From positions 79,995,859 through 80,059,858 of the forward strand of contig NC_055999.1 in assembly GCF_018446385.1 (NCBI RefSeq): a DNA stretch of 64,000 nt, read 5' to 3'. Position numbers and translations under genes: made by a program. Positions within the stretch are counted from its first letter, which is position 1, and the number at the start of each line of letters is the position of its first letter. The DNA comes from Zingiber officinale (lineage: Eukaryota; Streptophyta; Magnoliopsida; Zingiberales; Zingiberaceae). The notes beneath the pieces were generated by a model. It searched no databases, was not told the origin of the DNA, and saw only the letters and a list, made by a program, of their open reading frames with translations. This document shows, one piece after another, positions 9,489 to 21,427 of this stretch.

Positions 9489-12060
9489 CCTCTTCAAATG
9501 AGTATTTTGTCAACCATATCTAATTTTGTTAGCAAATTCATGCTGTACAAGATTTTTGATACTTAATACACAGAAATATGTTTTTGAAAGAGCAAGAACC
9601 TTGGTGCTCTACCTAATGGATACTGGTAAGCCAGCACTCTTATTTTGAAATAATGTGTCTAAGTTTTCAAGATATTATTTAAAATTTATTTTGATATTTA
9701 ATATTGTTATTGTAAGTTTTATCCATCTCCAGGGTGAAACTTGGCACTTGTTTTTCTTGAGGAGGCACTTTGTCTCTGCTGGAAAAGTCAACATTTGATA
9801 AAATTTGAGACCTGTCGTAGGAATAAGTGCACTTCACATTGTGATGTATTGTTTCCTTTTACCTGATGTTTGGCAAATAAAGTGAAAAAAGTCATTCGAA
9901 GGGATCATATATGAGGTTTGAGGTATTCCAATGTGATTTTATTAGCTTCTTCAGTTACTGGAAAAATTGTGTTATCTCTTTCAAGGCTTTGTAAGGATAA
10001 TTAATCCCAGTCTCATCAAATCTCTAATCTAGTTTTTCTAGTTTGGGAAAAAGCATGAAACATATAGAATGCTTTTAGGAGTTGTCATTCATTAATTAAA
10101 TTTGCTGCCAAAGACAATATCCAATTAGTCAATCACTGTTGTTAACGAGTGGATCCATGAATTTGGAGCTTCACACTTCTTTTTAAATTGGAGCTTCACA
10201 CTTTTTCGAGTCCATGATGAGAATATCCTTGGCAATGTGGACACCCAATCCTTATATTTCAAGGCTTTGCTGAGTGAGTTCATTGCCCTCTGTTTGGAGA
10301 TATTTAACTTATAGTTCATTGTTAGAACAACTATGAACAGTTTGATGTTTTTTTTATCTCCTAAAGGAGAATGATTTATTAGTGAAGATGGAGAATCAGG
10401 GGCACATCATCCCTGCAAATGAGTTGCATTATCTCTCCAATATCAGATAGGGGCACTAATAGGTTTTATTTTGTTGAAAATTTTGTTGGAAGGTTTGGGA
10501 AGATAATTGCACTCTTGAGATCTCCTTTTTTCAAAATATCCTTTCAGATGGAGTTTTAGAACTAGTTGAGCATTTTCAAAGTTATAGAACTCCAACAGCA
10601 GTGTTGCTTTAGTTTAGTAAAAATGTCCATTTTGGTAGAAAGAATGGGTGATTTTTTCTGCAGGAAGGACATTTATTATAAAGCAGCATTAATACATTAA
10701 CTGTTTCAGGTTCTTAGCTATAATTATAAATGATTAAAAGATGGATTAAAAATGCCATAGCAAGCTTTACAGTGAACTAAATAGACATGGATGACTTCCA
10801 GAGAAACACATGAACATGCAATACACGAGTGGCTATTTTCAATACAAAGTGACAGAGGTAATGATTTATTTTCTTCTTCTTGTCTATCTCTCTCCTCTTT
10901 GCTCTGGGGCGAGCCCACCTTTTCCACAGTTTGTCAGACCAAATCCTTGGCAGTCATAGCAACTGAAACATGCAACTCAGCAGTTGAAATTGGAGGTAAC
11001 AAATTTACTGATCACTTTTATTTAAATACACTTTCTGCAAATTAGTGTGTGAAGCATGGAATTAGGAGGAAGTGGTTCCATAATTTTTGGTTTCTAGAGT
11101 TTCTTGTTGTTGTTCATGTGATTTACATCATTTTGATATGAAGCATGCTCTTGTAAATATTCCTTTTTCTCCAGAGTAGTAGTTTCTCTTGCCTCCGTGC
11201 AAAAACATAAGGAATTTTTTTTTTTGAAGTCATTTGCATCTCTCAAAGATGTTCCCATTTTTCTTATTCTTTCCTGTTCCCTGTAGTCACACATCATTTT
11301 TTGCATGGCCTGCAATTAAAGTTCTCTAAATAAAATTGAAGGAGGAAATTTAAGTCAAAATAGTGATATTTTACACTTACCGCATGTTCTACAATGTTTG
11401 GAATCCTGAATGTTTTTCAGAAATAGATTATGAGTAAGTTGCAGACAAATACCAGTTTAAAGGATACAGTCTGGGACATCACCTAAGATACTACACCCAA
11501 TTTCTTTGCTCTTAATTGATGTAATCTCTGTGGATAACTTGTTGAGAAAGAGTTATGAGGAGGCTATTTCTTTCTATGTTCATATCTTGCATGCGTCTAA
11601 TTATAAGTTCAATTAGACTGAACAAGAATATCCTTCATAGTCTATCACCTTAAAGTTTAAGATCTATTGTAATGGCTGAGATGAGCCCTTAACACCTTAA
11701 AGATAAATTATTGACAAATAAAGCTTGCACATTAAGAGTTTAATTACTTGAATGAAATATATGAGAAGCATAAAAGACTCAAAATTACACATGAAGTTTC
11801 ACGGTTTATGTAATATTTTTGTCACTTTCCTGCCTCTTCCTCTCACATTTTCCATTGAGTAACCATGGTGGAGGAGCTTGGGTGGGCAAGAGGGATATCG
11901 TCTTCTTTTATCCCTTGTCTCCTTTCATTTAATTTTGTCTAGTTGTTTAAAAAAAATTTTATATTAATCGAGAGGTGTTCCCATGCAACTACACTAGATG
12001 TGAGATTATTGCCTATTTAATGTGGAAGTGACAAGGTTAAACCACTCTAGATAGTATCAT
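9489..12060. other. Intergenic region, nothing recognised
   Basis: Downstream of the SAM gene is AT-rich DNA that includes the expected 3' UTR. Short open frames here on both strands have no family-like composition. I see no RNA gene, tandem array or transposon end that I can support. Confidence 0.4.
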
Positions 12061-12076
12061 TATATACAAATTTGAG

Positions 12077-12246
12077 CTCCCAGGGCATAACGCAGACGCT
12101 GGGCAGATGACATCTTTGTCGTGATGGCCAAGGGTCAATTCTCAGAAACTGATGACTTGAGATTTACCCCATCAGTTGCCTAACTTCTGTGTACCTCATT
12201 TACCTCCCTCCATATCCGTGGAGCCGACACTGGAGGCCGTTAAGGT
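12077..12246 (+). mobile_element. SINE family S1, near full-length old copy
   Basis: The head resembles a tRNA gene: a box-A-like GGCATAACGCAGACGCTGGG at about 12084 and a box-B-like GGGTCAATTCT at about 12130. It continues into the S1 tail ATTTACCTCCCTCCATATCC, GTGGAGCCGACACTGGAGGC and CGTTAAGG, shared with 1944-1998 and 20239-20341. Flanks TATATACAAATTTGAG (12061-12076) and TATATATGAATTTGAA (12247-12262) match at 13 of 16, a decayed target duplication. The mismatches in both boxes and flanks point to an old insertion. Confidence 0.72.
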
Positions 12247-12262
12247 TATATATGAATTTGAA

Positions 12263-15200
12263 ACCCCTAGCTTTTTGCCAAAAGTAAACTTACTTATCAT
12301 TAGATTGAACAACTATTAGTATCTAATCGTCTGATCATATTTTTACTCATATGGACAAATCTAGAGGTAAATGAGGTTTGAATTCATTGCACAAATACAA
12401 ATAGCACGGTTATGGACTTCTTTTAAATTTTGTTCTAACAAATGAGATAAATGGAACTGGATGAGAGAAATTAATGTAATTCCCTTTTTACACTTTTGTT
12501 TAGCTTAAATTACATTCATTCTCTTGTGGTGCATTTGGTTCAATAATGAAATATAAAAAAGGCAGAATGACTATTTCTAGAAAATAAAATAAATAAAAAA
12601 TAAATATTGAAAAGTTTTCCTTAATCTATTCGTGAAGTGTAATACATATGAAATTATTATTCTTATATTTATTAATAAAAATGTTCTAAAAAATAGGGAC
12701 ATAAATTATTCAAAATGTAAATAATATTTTGACTTAAATATTTTGTTTGACTTAGTCTAGCTCTCACGATTTACCTACTCGCTTGGTATGACCAATATCA
12801 TCATTCCAACTGCACGATTGATTCAACTGGTTTGCATGACCCAACTAATAATAATATTATTTGTTGTTTGCTAATTGGAACTGTAGATCTAAGGAAACAT
12901 AACAAAACTTGAATAATAATAATAATAATCTTCTAATTCACAAAATCCATCATAGAAACTAGTTGCAGAAACCCAACTACATCGCCACTTTGGAACACTA
13001 CTTTTTCCTTTTTTTAGGATCTGTATAGTGCATGCCACTTTTCAAGCAAACATACAACAGAATTCACATCATAATCCTATCAACTGAGCAAACTGATATT
13101 ATTCGAGCAGAATGTATACCCTTCAAAGTTCCTCTCCCTTCAATTATAAGATAGATTAGATCCTGTTTCCCACATCTTTACTTTTTGTTCTTTTCTACTT
13201 TTTGCTTGCAAGTGGAGCCTCCTTTTTTTTATCCTTAACATTTCTGTGGTCACAGATCTGAGGCAGCTTGGCAGCCCCAACTGAAGTGTGTATGCAGCTT
13301 TGCAAGGTTGCTCCAAGACAAGTTCTCAGTTCTCATTGCATGCAACTTTAATTCTAGATTTAAGAGACTTGTTGTTCTTGCTGACAGCACATGTATCAAG
13401 GCAGGAGGACATCAGTAAACTGATCATACTTGTTCCTCTCCCACACGATGTGCAGTACCGCAATCCATGCTGAAAGAAATGTCTTCACCTTTGCCCTCCA
13501 TTAGTGCATGTCCAGAGCTTTCAGAAGCTTGCTCATGGCACTGCCACCATGTCACAGAAGAGACAGAAATTTTTAATCTTAGAACAAGTTAGAGCAGTGC
13601 TTTAATCATGGACAGGGAGTGAAAAAATTTTCATACATGGCATGCAGTGTTTCAGGAACTTGCCGTGGTGCATATTGCTCACTGCCCTTCAGATACTGGA
13701 TGCTAATGTTTTCTCTCTGCAATGCTCTTGTTTGCTCCAAGGACATCCTACTTTTATCAGCAAGGATTGCACCAATCCAACACAGATACTATTTCGATGT
13801 CCTAGCAATGAATGAGTGTTGTTTGTCAATTGTGAACTGAGTTGATGAGCAGATGTTTAAATTATCAAATAAAAGGCGGTGAGTGATGGCACAGGGGCCA
13901 CTGCATGCTGGCTTCTGACATTACAGTGGAAATTGACTTGTTCTCTATGACTGAATTGTTTGTCTGAGTGAATTTACTTCAAGAATCCCTCTGAATTATG
14001 TCTCCCATGTGAAGTGGGGGCTTCCTTTGTTTCCATTAGCTTCACAAGCTAATCATTCAACAAGAACCAAGTGTGAAATCACTGGAGGATAGTTCATGGG
14101 AACAATAAGTTTATTTAAAAACTCCTTGAAGCTCTCAAGAGGAGAGAAGTCAAAAGCAACTTCAGGTTGGAAATGGCATCACCTGCTACATATTATATAC
14201 AATGTAATGCTTGATTATATATGTTTTGTAGTGTGCTCACAGTTCATAAAAAGTAATGAAGACTTTGATCAAAAAGACCTTGGCAGAAGGGTCATCCTTT
14301 GACCTAGTTGATGTGGGTGCAGTCTTCTATGCATATGACACCTTTTGAATGCAGAAAAAGATGAAAGACATCTTTGTTTAAGTTTTTTCTCCAAATTTTC
14401 TCCACTTGATGTCTTTGACACTATCAGACATGGATGCACTGTGGGAATTTTATTGAATTTATGGTCCAGGGCTCTAGAAATTCAGACCAAGTCCAGTCTT
14501 CGGATTCAGAGTAATATTGCATGAGATCGTTGCAAGAGGTGAAACTTTCTGTCAAGAAATCCGTTTGAGAAAAAAAAAATGAGAGGCACCTATTAATTCT
14601 CTGAAAACAAGAAATGGAAGAGGGAGAATTCATAGTTCGAGCTATTGGAATCAGTCTTCTTTGAATCAGGCCCCAGTTGAGAAAAAGCATGGAATGGAAG
14701 GAAAGGTGAAAATAAGAAACACAAATTTTCATGCTGAAAATTCACAGGCTTTTACTAAATCCTACAGCCAGTTACATTAATCTTTAAGAAAACAACAGTT
14801 TGACTTGTTAATTTATCTGGTCAACAATCTCAAGCTCTCTAACTAATCTCTCAGATCCTTAAGATTTCTCCACAGTACCTTCTTTTGATTTTTTTTTTTC
14901 CAAAAGTTGATTAACAGTGTCAAGAATTAGTCAAAGGAACTTGATTCAAGTGGTTAGTCTTCTCCTGTCAGCTTTGCTATTATCTTCTGTCATTTTCTTG
15001 ATTAAGCTTTCAATTTTCTTCTTCTCTTATTTTTGGTATTTATATTTATGAATAGGAATTATAAACCTTCTTCTGTTTGATTAACTTATGCATGAAATCA
15101 TGATCTTTCTTTCCTGATATTCAACTCTCTAATACTTTTTTGTTCTTTTAACAGACATTTTTTCCATCTTCATTGCTTAATCCATCGCAATTGCTTGCTC

Positions 15201-15660
15201 ACCAAACATTCTTGTGAACTGTGCAGATTCTTGTAGTAGGTATATTTGTAGGTCTTGTCTTGGGAAGAACAAAAACTAAAAACAATAAAAATAAATAAAA
15301 AAAATAAAGAACATGCATGTGTGAGGCGACTTCGTTTGTATGCAAGTCAATTTATTTTCAAGTTTAATTATTTAGAAGATCAAGACAAATTGTGATAGAT
15401 TGGCTATATTAGTTGACTTATTGCATCCATTCATCCACTTTAAAACTAATTACCCCATCTCCCTCAAATATCTGACAAAATGTTGACTCCAATATCCAGA
15501 TATATTTTTTGAATATATATATATATAATATTCTTTTTAACCAATTAGTCTAATATTATAGAAGCAATTTTTAATTTATCCTTAATAAAATTGAATTTTG
15601 AAGGGATAATTTATTAAATTACTATATCGTAAGTTTAATTTAAACATCATTCGCACCGTT
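12263..15660. other. Intergenic region upstream of the WRKY gene
   Basis: AT-rich DNA with a short ATA/AAT microsatellite at about 12912-12930. The stretch 13240-14350 is somewhat less AT-rich but holds only short frames without recognisable protein families. A TATATA run lies at about 15517-15529. No gene or transposon can be supported. Confidence 0.4.
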
Positions 15661-15915
15661 GGATGATGATCGGACGGCAGGTCTCGCTGCTCCAAAGCAC
15701 ATTGCGGTCAACATCGCGTGACGCGCGCGGGGTCGTCACGGTGGGCCAAACGGCCTCAGGAACGTGTGGTTAACTGACACGTGGGAGCAGAATCCAAGAA
15801 GAGATCTACAACTCTTTGGACCGTTGCTCGCCCCGCTCTCCCCCCGGCCACGTGACCCACCGCCGGTGGCCGGTGGCCGCTGACTCACATACAGCTTCTC
15901 TTGTTGACCGCGGAC
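15661..15915 (+). promoter_or_regulatory. GC-rich promoter segment with G-boxes and W-box cores
   Basis: Base composition changes abruptly from AT-rich to GC-rich about 450 bp above the WRKY start codon. Two palindromic G-boxes, CACGTG, lie at 15778-15783 and 15849-15854. W-box cores lie at 15706-15711 (GGTCAA, reverse) and 15904-15909 (TTGACC). G-boxes bind bZIP and bHLH factors, and W-boxes bind WRKY factors, so abscisic-acid or light input and WRKY feedback are plausible. These are sequence matches only. A GA microsatellite at 16002-16021 lies in the likely 5' UTR. Confidence 0.5.
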
Positions 15916-16118
15916 TATTCCACCGTTTTTTATTTATTTTTATTTTTTTTATTGATATTAATAATTGATTAATGGAGTCAGTAATTCGATAAATGAGGGA
16001 GTGAGGAGAGAGAGAGAGAGAGTAGCTTATCATCTAAACCCACACACTTTCGCCTCTCTCTTCTGCTCTCCTCCACTTTCTCTTCTCGCCACCACCGTCG
16101 AGACGTCTCGACCTCTCC

Positions 16119-17334
16119 ATGTCCGGCGGCGATGATCGGGGGCTCTTCGGCTACCCTCTCGACAGAGATCTCTCGTTGATCTTCCCGGCCAGTACCGGGC
16201 AGAATCCGGTGTCGGATAGCCTGCAGGACCTCATCGCCTTCGACGACTACTACCTGGCCGACCCTTTCGACGAATCATGCTGGCAGCCAGACGTCGGGTT
16301 CAGCGGCGTCAAGTGGGGCCCCATCCAAGCGGCCACGACGCCGCCAACTGGAGGCTCGTCGTCGTCGTCGTCCCCGGTGTCGGCTAACTGCTCGGCGGCG
16401 TCGTCGTCGACGACGGAGGCGGCGGCGGACGGGGAGATGCTCAACGAGGGGAGGCAGAAAGAGCGATCAGAAGCGGCGACCGACGCCGACAAATCGGAGC
16501 TCAAAGCGTGCGTAAGATATATCAATTTCGATCGATGGGTTGCCTATAACAAATTAAAACCGATCGATCGAACTTGCACTCGATCGGTCTCTCTAGCTGG
16601 ATCTAAAGCTAGCTGAATTAAATTACAGAGATCTGGGCGGAGATGGAAACTATCGAAAACCTACTATACCTTGCGATTGATAGCTCTAGCTCACTCGATC
16701 TGCATGTGGTGCAGGAACAAGGCCAAGAAAAAGGGAGAAAAGAGACACAGGGAACCTCGCTTCGCCTTCATGACCAAGAGCGAGGTGGATCATCTGGAAG
16801 ACGGCTATCGATGGAGAAAATACGGCCAAAAGGCAGTCAAAAACAGCCCTTTCCCAAGGTTTTATCCACATGAAATATCCCTCCTCAGCTCCCCATCTCT
16901 TAATTCGACTGCCGGTTGATCTAATTTGATCGATCGATCGTTATCGCAGAAGTTACTACCGTTGCACGACGCACAAGTGTCCGGTGAAGAAGAGAGTGGA
17001 GAGATCGTACCAAGACCCGTCCACCGTGATCACCACATACGAAGGGAAGCACACCCACCCGAGCCCCGCCGCCGCGCAGCGAGGGCTCTACCTACCGGCG
17101 GCCACGGCACCTCCGCCTCAGCTTCCGTTCTCCGCCGCGGCAGCGCCGCCGGACCACTTCATCCACCACCACCGCAGCCGCCTCCTGCAGCAAATGCGAG
17201 CGCTCACCGGCATGGCAGACGGCGGCGGCATGCAGCTCTCGCAGTCGAATCCCTGGCGGCCGCCGGTTCAGCTGCCGGACTGCGGCCTCCTGCAGGACGT
17301 CGTTCCCTCCTTCTTCCAGCCAAAGCAGCCATGA
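16119..17334 (+). CDS. WRKY transcription factor, group IIc, 305 aa, three exons
   Basis: Exons are 16119-16507, 16715-16858 and 16950-17334 (918 coding bases). The second splice lies in the Arg codon of PFPRSYYRC, the conserved phase-2 WRKY intron. The domain holds WRKYGQK at residues 163-169 and a C2H2 zinc site C183-X4-C188-X23-H212-X-H214. The stretch [20 protein letters not shown] before it is typical of group IIc (AtWRKY23/28/71/57 relatives). The protein should bind W-box DNA (TTGACC/T) in the nucleus. The N-terminus has acidic and serine-rich stretches (Ser80-85), the C-terminus is Ala/Pro/His-rich. GTGCGT at 16508 is chosen as first donor because it keeps frame; GTAAGA at 16512 does not. 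Exons are GC-rich, as in many grass-like and ginger-like monocot genes. The exact orthologue cannot be named. Confidence 0.93.
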
Positions 17335-18415
17335 CTTAGCTCGATCGATCTTAATCTTGCAGGTAACTTTATTAATTAATTATGATCAGTGGTACTCTTT
17401 CTCGATCGTTTTGCGATCGTAGTTCTTGTACAAAGATTACGATCTAGGCATGCAATATAATCTAATTAACCTAGTGAATGAGATGGATCAGATCTGTGTG
17501 TGTGTGTGTGTGTTTGTTTCCTAAACTAGAACTGGTCATGCAGCGTAACATCAGCCCTAGCTAATTAGTTCCAATCTATTAAGAGTTTATTATGTGAATC
17601 ATATTTCGTATTGTAATTATGATTAATCATTGTATTTTCATAACTACACTACTGTGATTGTACACCACATTTTTAGATAAATTATATAAATATATTTATT
17701 GGACTATATTAACATTATAAAAGATTATTGTCTCCTTTAATTGTTTTTCCCTCTCTCATTTTTGACCTTGTCTATCTTAATTTTACTATTTTCTTTCTTT
17801 TTCTTTTAAATACGAGTGTATTTTTTCTCTTTTCCTCAATGTAGTATTGCTCTATCTAATTTTGTGCACTTAGTTGAGACATTCCTTAGCAACAAAGAAT
17901 CGATCTTGCCGGAGGTCCACCGAAGGACCTATGAAGCATGTCCGCCATCAAAAGAGTTGTCCAAGGACCAAGTAGGGGCACATTCGACTACCAAAACTCC
18001 TTGTTTAGTCTAGTATAATCGCGAAATCAATTTTTTTAAAAAAATTATTTCTCTCCTTTAGTTTTTTCATTTCATTTATGCAAAACGTGTCGTTAGTTTT
18101 CATCATGAACTTATTTTGTTTAATCAGGATTTTTTTTGGCAAGTTAGTTTTCCTATGATTCATATTTCATGTCGCTTTTAAAGACAACGTTGAACACTAC
18201 TTTGGTCGCAAAGTTTTTTGATTGGGGAGTGAAGTCTCAGACACATTATCATCGTCTTGACTATTTTGGTATCTTGAAGATATTCTTTTCTCACTACTAT
18301 ACAAGTAAAAGTGGTCACATTAAAGTGCTAAAAAACTTTATGAAGATGAAAGTGGACTTAATGGATATTTTGATAGAGATAAAATTTTTAGCATTCGTAA
18401 AATTAAAATTAAGTT
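17335..18415. other. WRKY 3' flank and unassigned DNA
   Basis: It includes the probable WRKY 3' UTR and a TG microsatellite at about 17496-17513. From about 17640 it is AT-rich. An open stretch at 17816-18420 may be decayed retroelement DNA leading into the integrase relic that follows, but I cannot assign it. Confidence 0.35.
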
Positions 18416-18870
18416 AATGCATTTTTATCGGTCCTTTCTAACTAAAGATATTAGACTTTGTATCTAGAGGCATCATGCATGTCATATTGTAAAAGTTCAT
18501 TCATAAAATATTAGTCAGTCTCAGTACAGTTGGTATTTACATGAGTATTTGTTTCAATAAATCTTAAGATCAATTTTTAACAGGTGTAAAATATTTTATT
18601 GGGTACCCAACTTTTCCCATGCAAAAGACTACTACTAAACTAAATATATTGTCGCTCATGATTTATCTGTCTACAAAATCCTAGTCTTTACACACATTTG
18701 CCCATGCCTTATGCTCTATTGGTCATCTTGGACTTGCCTTTCAAAGGAAGAATGATTCTGTTGTGGTGTTTGTTGATTGATTTTTGAGAATGACTCACTT
18801 TATTACTTGCAACAAGACTTCTTCAGATGTTTCTCATGTTATCAATTTTAATGTCAAGTGTTCAGAAAAA
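18416..18870 (+). mobile_element. Ty3/Gypsy integrase fragment
   Basis: Short translated pieces resemble plant Gypsy integrase: a zinc-binding-like RHHAC phrase near 18470 and, around 18760-18840, RMTHFITCNKTSS and SHVINF, which recall the conserved 'RFSKMAHFIPCKKT' region of the catalytic core. It is an isolated, broken fossil with several breaks; no LTRs can be tied to it. Confidence 0.55.
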
Positions 18871-20224
18871 AAATTTATATATTTTCATAATAGGATGATA
18901 TTTTTTACTTTAAATATATATAATAGTATGATATTACCTACTTTGTGCCTAAATAAATTTTAGAAAAATCTCTTAAGGGCTTTGGTTGGCAAGATTTTTC
19001 GCTAATGGGACTTGTGTTTATCTTACGATAGATCTTCAATTCAAACAAGTAGAAGTTTCTTCGGGATATACGGTCTACTTCCTATGACTCAAAACTTTAG
19101 TGGCAGCGTGAAAAAAAACAAACAAAGAAATCAAGAAAATCTTGATTACTCGACTCTCCAAGCTATATATCCAATTTAAAAGTTTGGCATGAACCTTCAT
19201 TAAGATTATTTACTCTTTACTTACTCTTTGCTTGCTCACTAAAATGGATTAATTTTCTCTTTGAAAAGTTATTTATTCATAGTCACCTTCCTTTCACAAT
19301 ATATTCTTGGTGGGTTCTTTGTAAGGGGAAAGTTTTCTCTAGCTAGTGTGGTTGATCTATTGAGTATATATAATGACAATTGTTATCGTTTTGACTCGTT
19401 CTTTCTCCTCCATCTATCCAATGTCATATATAGGAGCCGCTACGACCTCAATATTGGACCGGAGGATGTCGCAACTAAGGGTGTGCATTCTAAGACCTAT
19501 AAATAAGATCCCATGGTACTATTTTGAGGCATGAAATCACGCTCATGCCGACCTCACTATCAAATATCCTTCTCTGAATCTACCTCGAACTCAAAGCAAT
19601 CTCCGACTCAGACCATTGAAGAGTCTGATACAGCTGATCGACCAAACTCCATCAATTTGGTGAAGTTCGACATTCACCCATCAGCTTTGAGTCCTAACAT
19701 GATGTTGCACTCAACTTATGTAGACCTATCTGATGTAGTTGTACCATAATAGCATAATCTATTATTATTGTTCATTATTTTTTAAAAAAATAATTTAAAT
19801 ATTCAAATTTCTCATGATTCATCTATCTAATAAGTCTAGAATACAATTTATATATACTTAGAAATGGATCTCTAATTTTTTTAATAACTTGAGTCTTCCA
19901 CAATTAATTTGGAAAGCAGACAACCTTTCACTTAATTCGTTTATCAATTAAATTGGAAACACAACATATGCCCATTTAGAGGTTAATCTTCAGGATATTT
20001 ATTCCTATTGAGATTCCGATTTAGATGTTTTAAATGTTTTCTTAAATATTTTACTACTATATCACACCCCTGGAATCGAGCTCTATTTTTTTTTTTTAAT
20101 CCAAATGTGGAGACCACTTAGACCCTACTAGTCTTGGAGATAGACAAACTTCCCTCGAATTCACCCTAAATCCAAAAACACTTATAGTAGTGCGTCAACA
20201 ATTGATCTTCATAGCCAATCTAGC
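18871..20224. other. Unassigned AT-rich region
   Basis: It may belong in part to the Gypsy relic at 18416-18870. A less AT-rich open stretch at 19437-19748 (+) has no family I recognise. No RNA gene or transposon border is visible. Confidence 0.35.
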
Positions 20225-21301
20225 TGTTGGATATATGTTGTAAAAAGCGGAACCGTCACCTTAGCGGCCCCCTGGGTCCGGCCCCACAGATATTCAGAGG
20301 GGGTAAATCACGGTTAAGCTGGGCAGGAGGGGTGACTGGGGAGCTGTTGGATATATGTGAATGGAGAAGAGATGGAAGTAGAAAGAAGTTCTATTGTAAA
20401 TGAGACTTTAGTCCCACATTGGGAGCTTCAAGGCAAATTGGTTAGTTTATATTGATTCACATACTTTTATGATGTGAACAAATGCATGGGGAAAGGCTCC
20501 CTCTCATGCGTGGGCGTGCAAGGGGGTGCAAATGTAGGGCTTGGATTGCACTGAATCAAGTTGACTTGTGTGTGAGCATGATCTGTGTGCGCCAATGTCG
20601 GACCAACATTTTGCCACATGAACCTTTTTCTACTTGCAACCGAAGCATTAAATTGAAGATTAATGCAGAGAGTGAAAAACTGACATTTTATATCTCGGTG
20701 AGTAATGATCATTAACGTTGTTATTGATAGATCATATGGAAAAAGGTTACACACACGTTCCCCATCTCCTCTATATTGGCATTTCTTACTCGGTAGAGTG
20801 CCCGTGATAGCAGTCGGGTACCTCTCTATTTGTTGTGATCATTAGTGCTTGGTGAGAATCACGGTTCACCGTTGTATCCTGGAAAATAGACGACCCAAAA
20901 AAGCCTCGAAACACAACCAGAGGTGGGGCAAATCTGTTTCAAGAAAATTGCATTCGTCGCATGCCTTAGTTTACTTAGTTCACTCGTCCGACTGCTTTCT
21001 AGGCTTTGTTCTGTTGTTCAGTAGCAACTCGCTCGGTAGAAGCCTTCGATTCGCTCGGTCGGCCTTAAGCTTCGCTCGGTCGGCCTTAGCCTATTTCTCT
21101 CGGTTTGTAGAAGCCTTCGATTCGCTCGTTCGGCAACTAACTCGCTCGGTCGGCCACTGTGAAGGATGCGTTAAGCACTTGATAGACACAAGCTCCTGCT
21201 GGCAGCCTGAGATTATCAACTCAGGTCATTTCAACAGTTAAGTGAATTTAAATTCTGTGAAATTTTAAATTCAACTAAGTCCCCAAAAATCTTCGACAAC
21301 A
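20225..21301 (+). mobile_element. Copia-type LTR, with a SINE inserted at its edge
   Basis: The stretch starts TGTTGGATATATG and ends near CGACAACA, and precedes Copia gag in the same orientation. It contains short repeats of a CTCGGTCGGCC motif at about 21030-21150. Its first bases are duplicated around the S1 SINE (20239-20341). No primer-binding site is clear at 21302, so the right border is approximate. Confidence 0.5.
20239..20341 (-). mobile_element. SINE family S1, 5'-truncated copy with perfect TSD
   Basis: A 103-bp insert carries the reversed S1 tail (CTTAGCGGCCCCCTGG, GGCCCCACAGATATTC, GGGGGTAAAT). It is bracketed by identical 17-bp copies of AGCTGTTGGATATATGT at 20222-20238 and 20342-20358. 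On its own strand the element ends in a CTTTTT run. It has jumped into the first bases of the Copia LTR, so it is younger than that LTR. Confidence 0.82.
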
Positions 21302-21427
21302 GATTATTTTTACAAACAATCTTGAAACAAATTCGATTCTGTTGAGTTGGACACATAATAGAATATTGAGGTGCAACAGACTCAACACGTGTAGGCCCCC
21401 TCCACCCCGATTAGAACTATGCTAATC

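Noticed and set aside
16512-16518. GTAAGA as donor of WRKY intron 1
   Set aside because: It puts exon 2 in the wrong frame; GTGCGT at 16508 gives the phase needed for [16 protein letters not shown].
16926-17339. 137-codon frame overlapping WRKY exon 3
   Set aside because: It is a shifted frame of the WRKY zinc-finger exon; the correct frame gives [10 protein letters not shown] and the C2H2 site.
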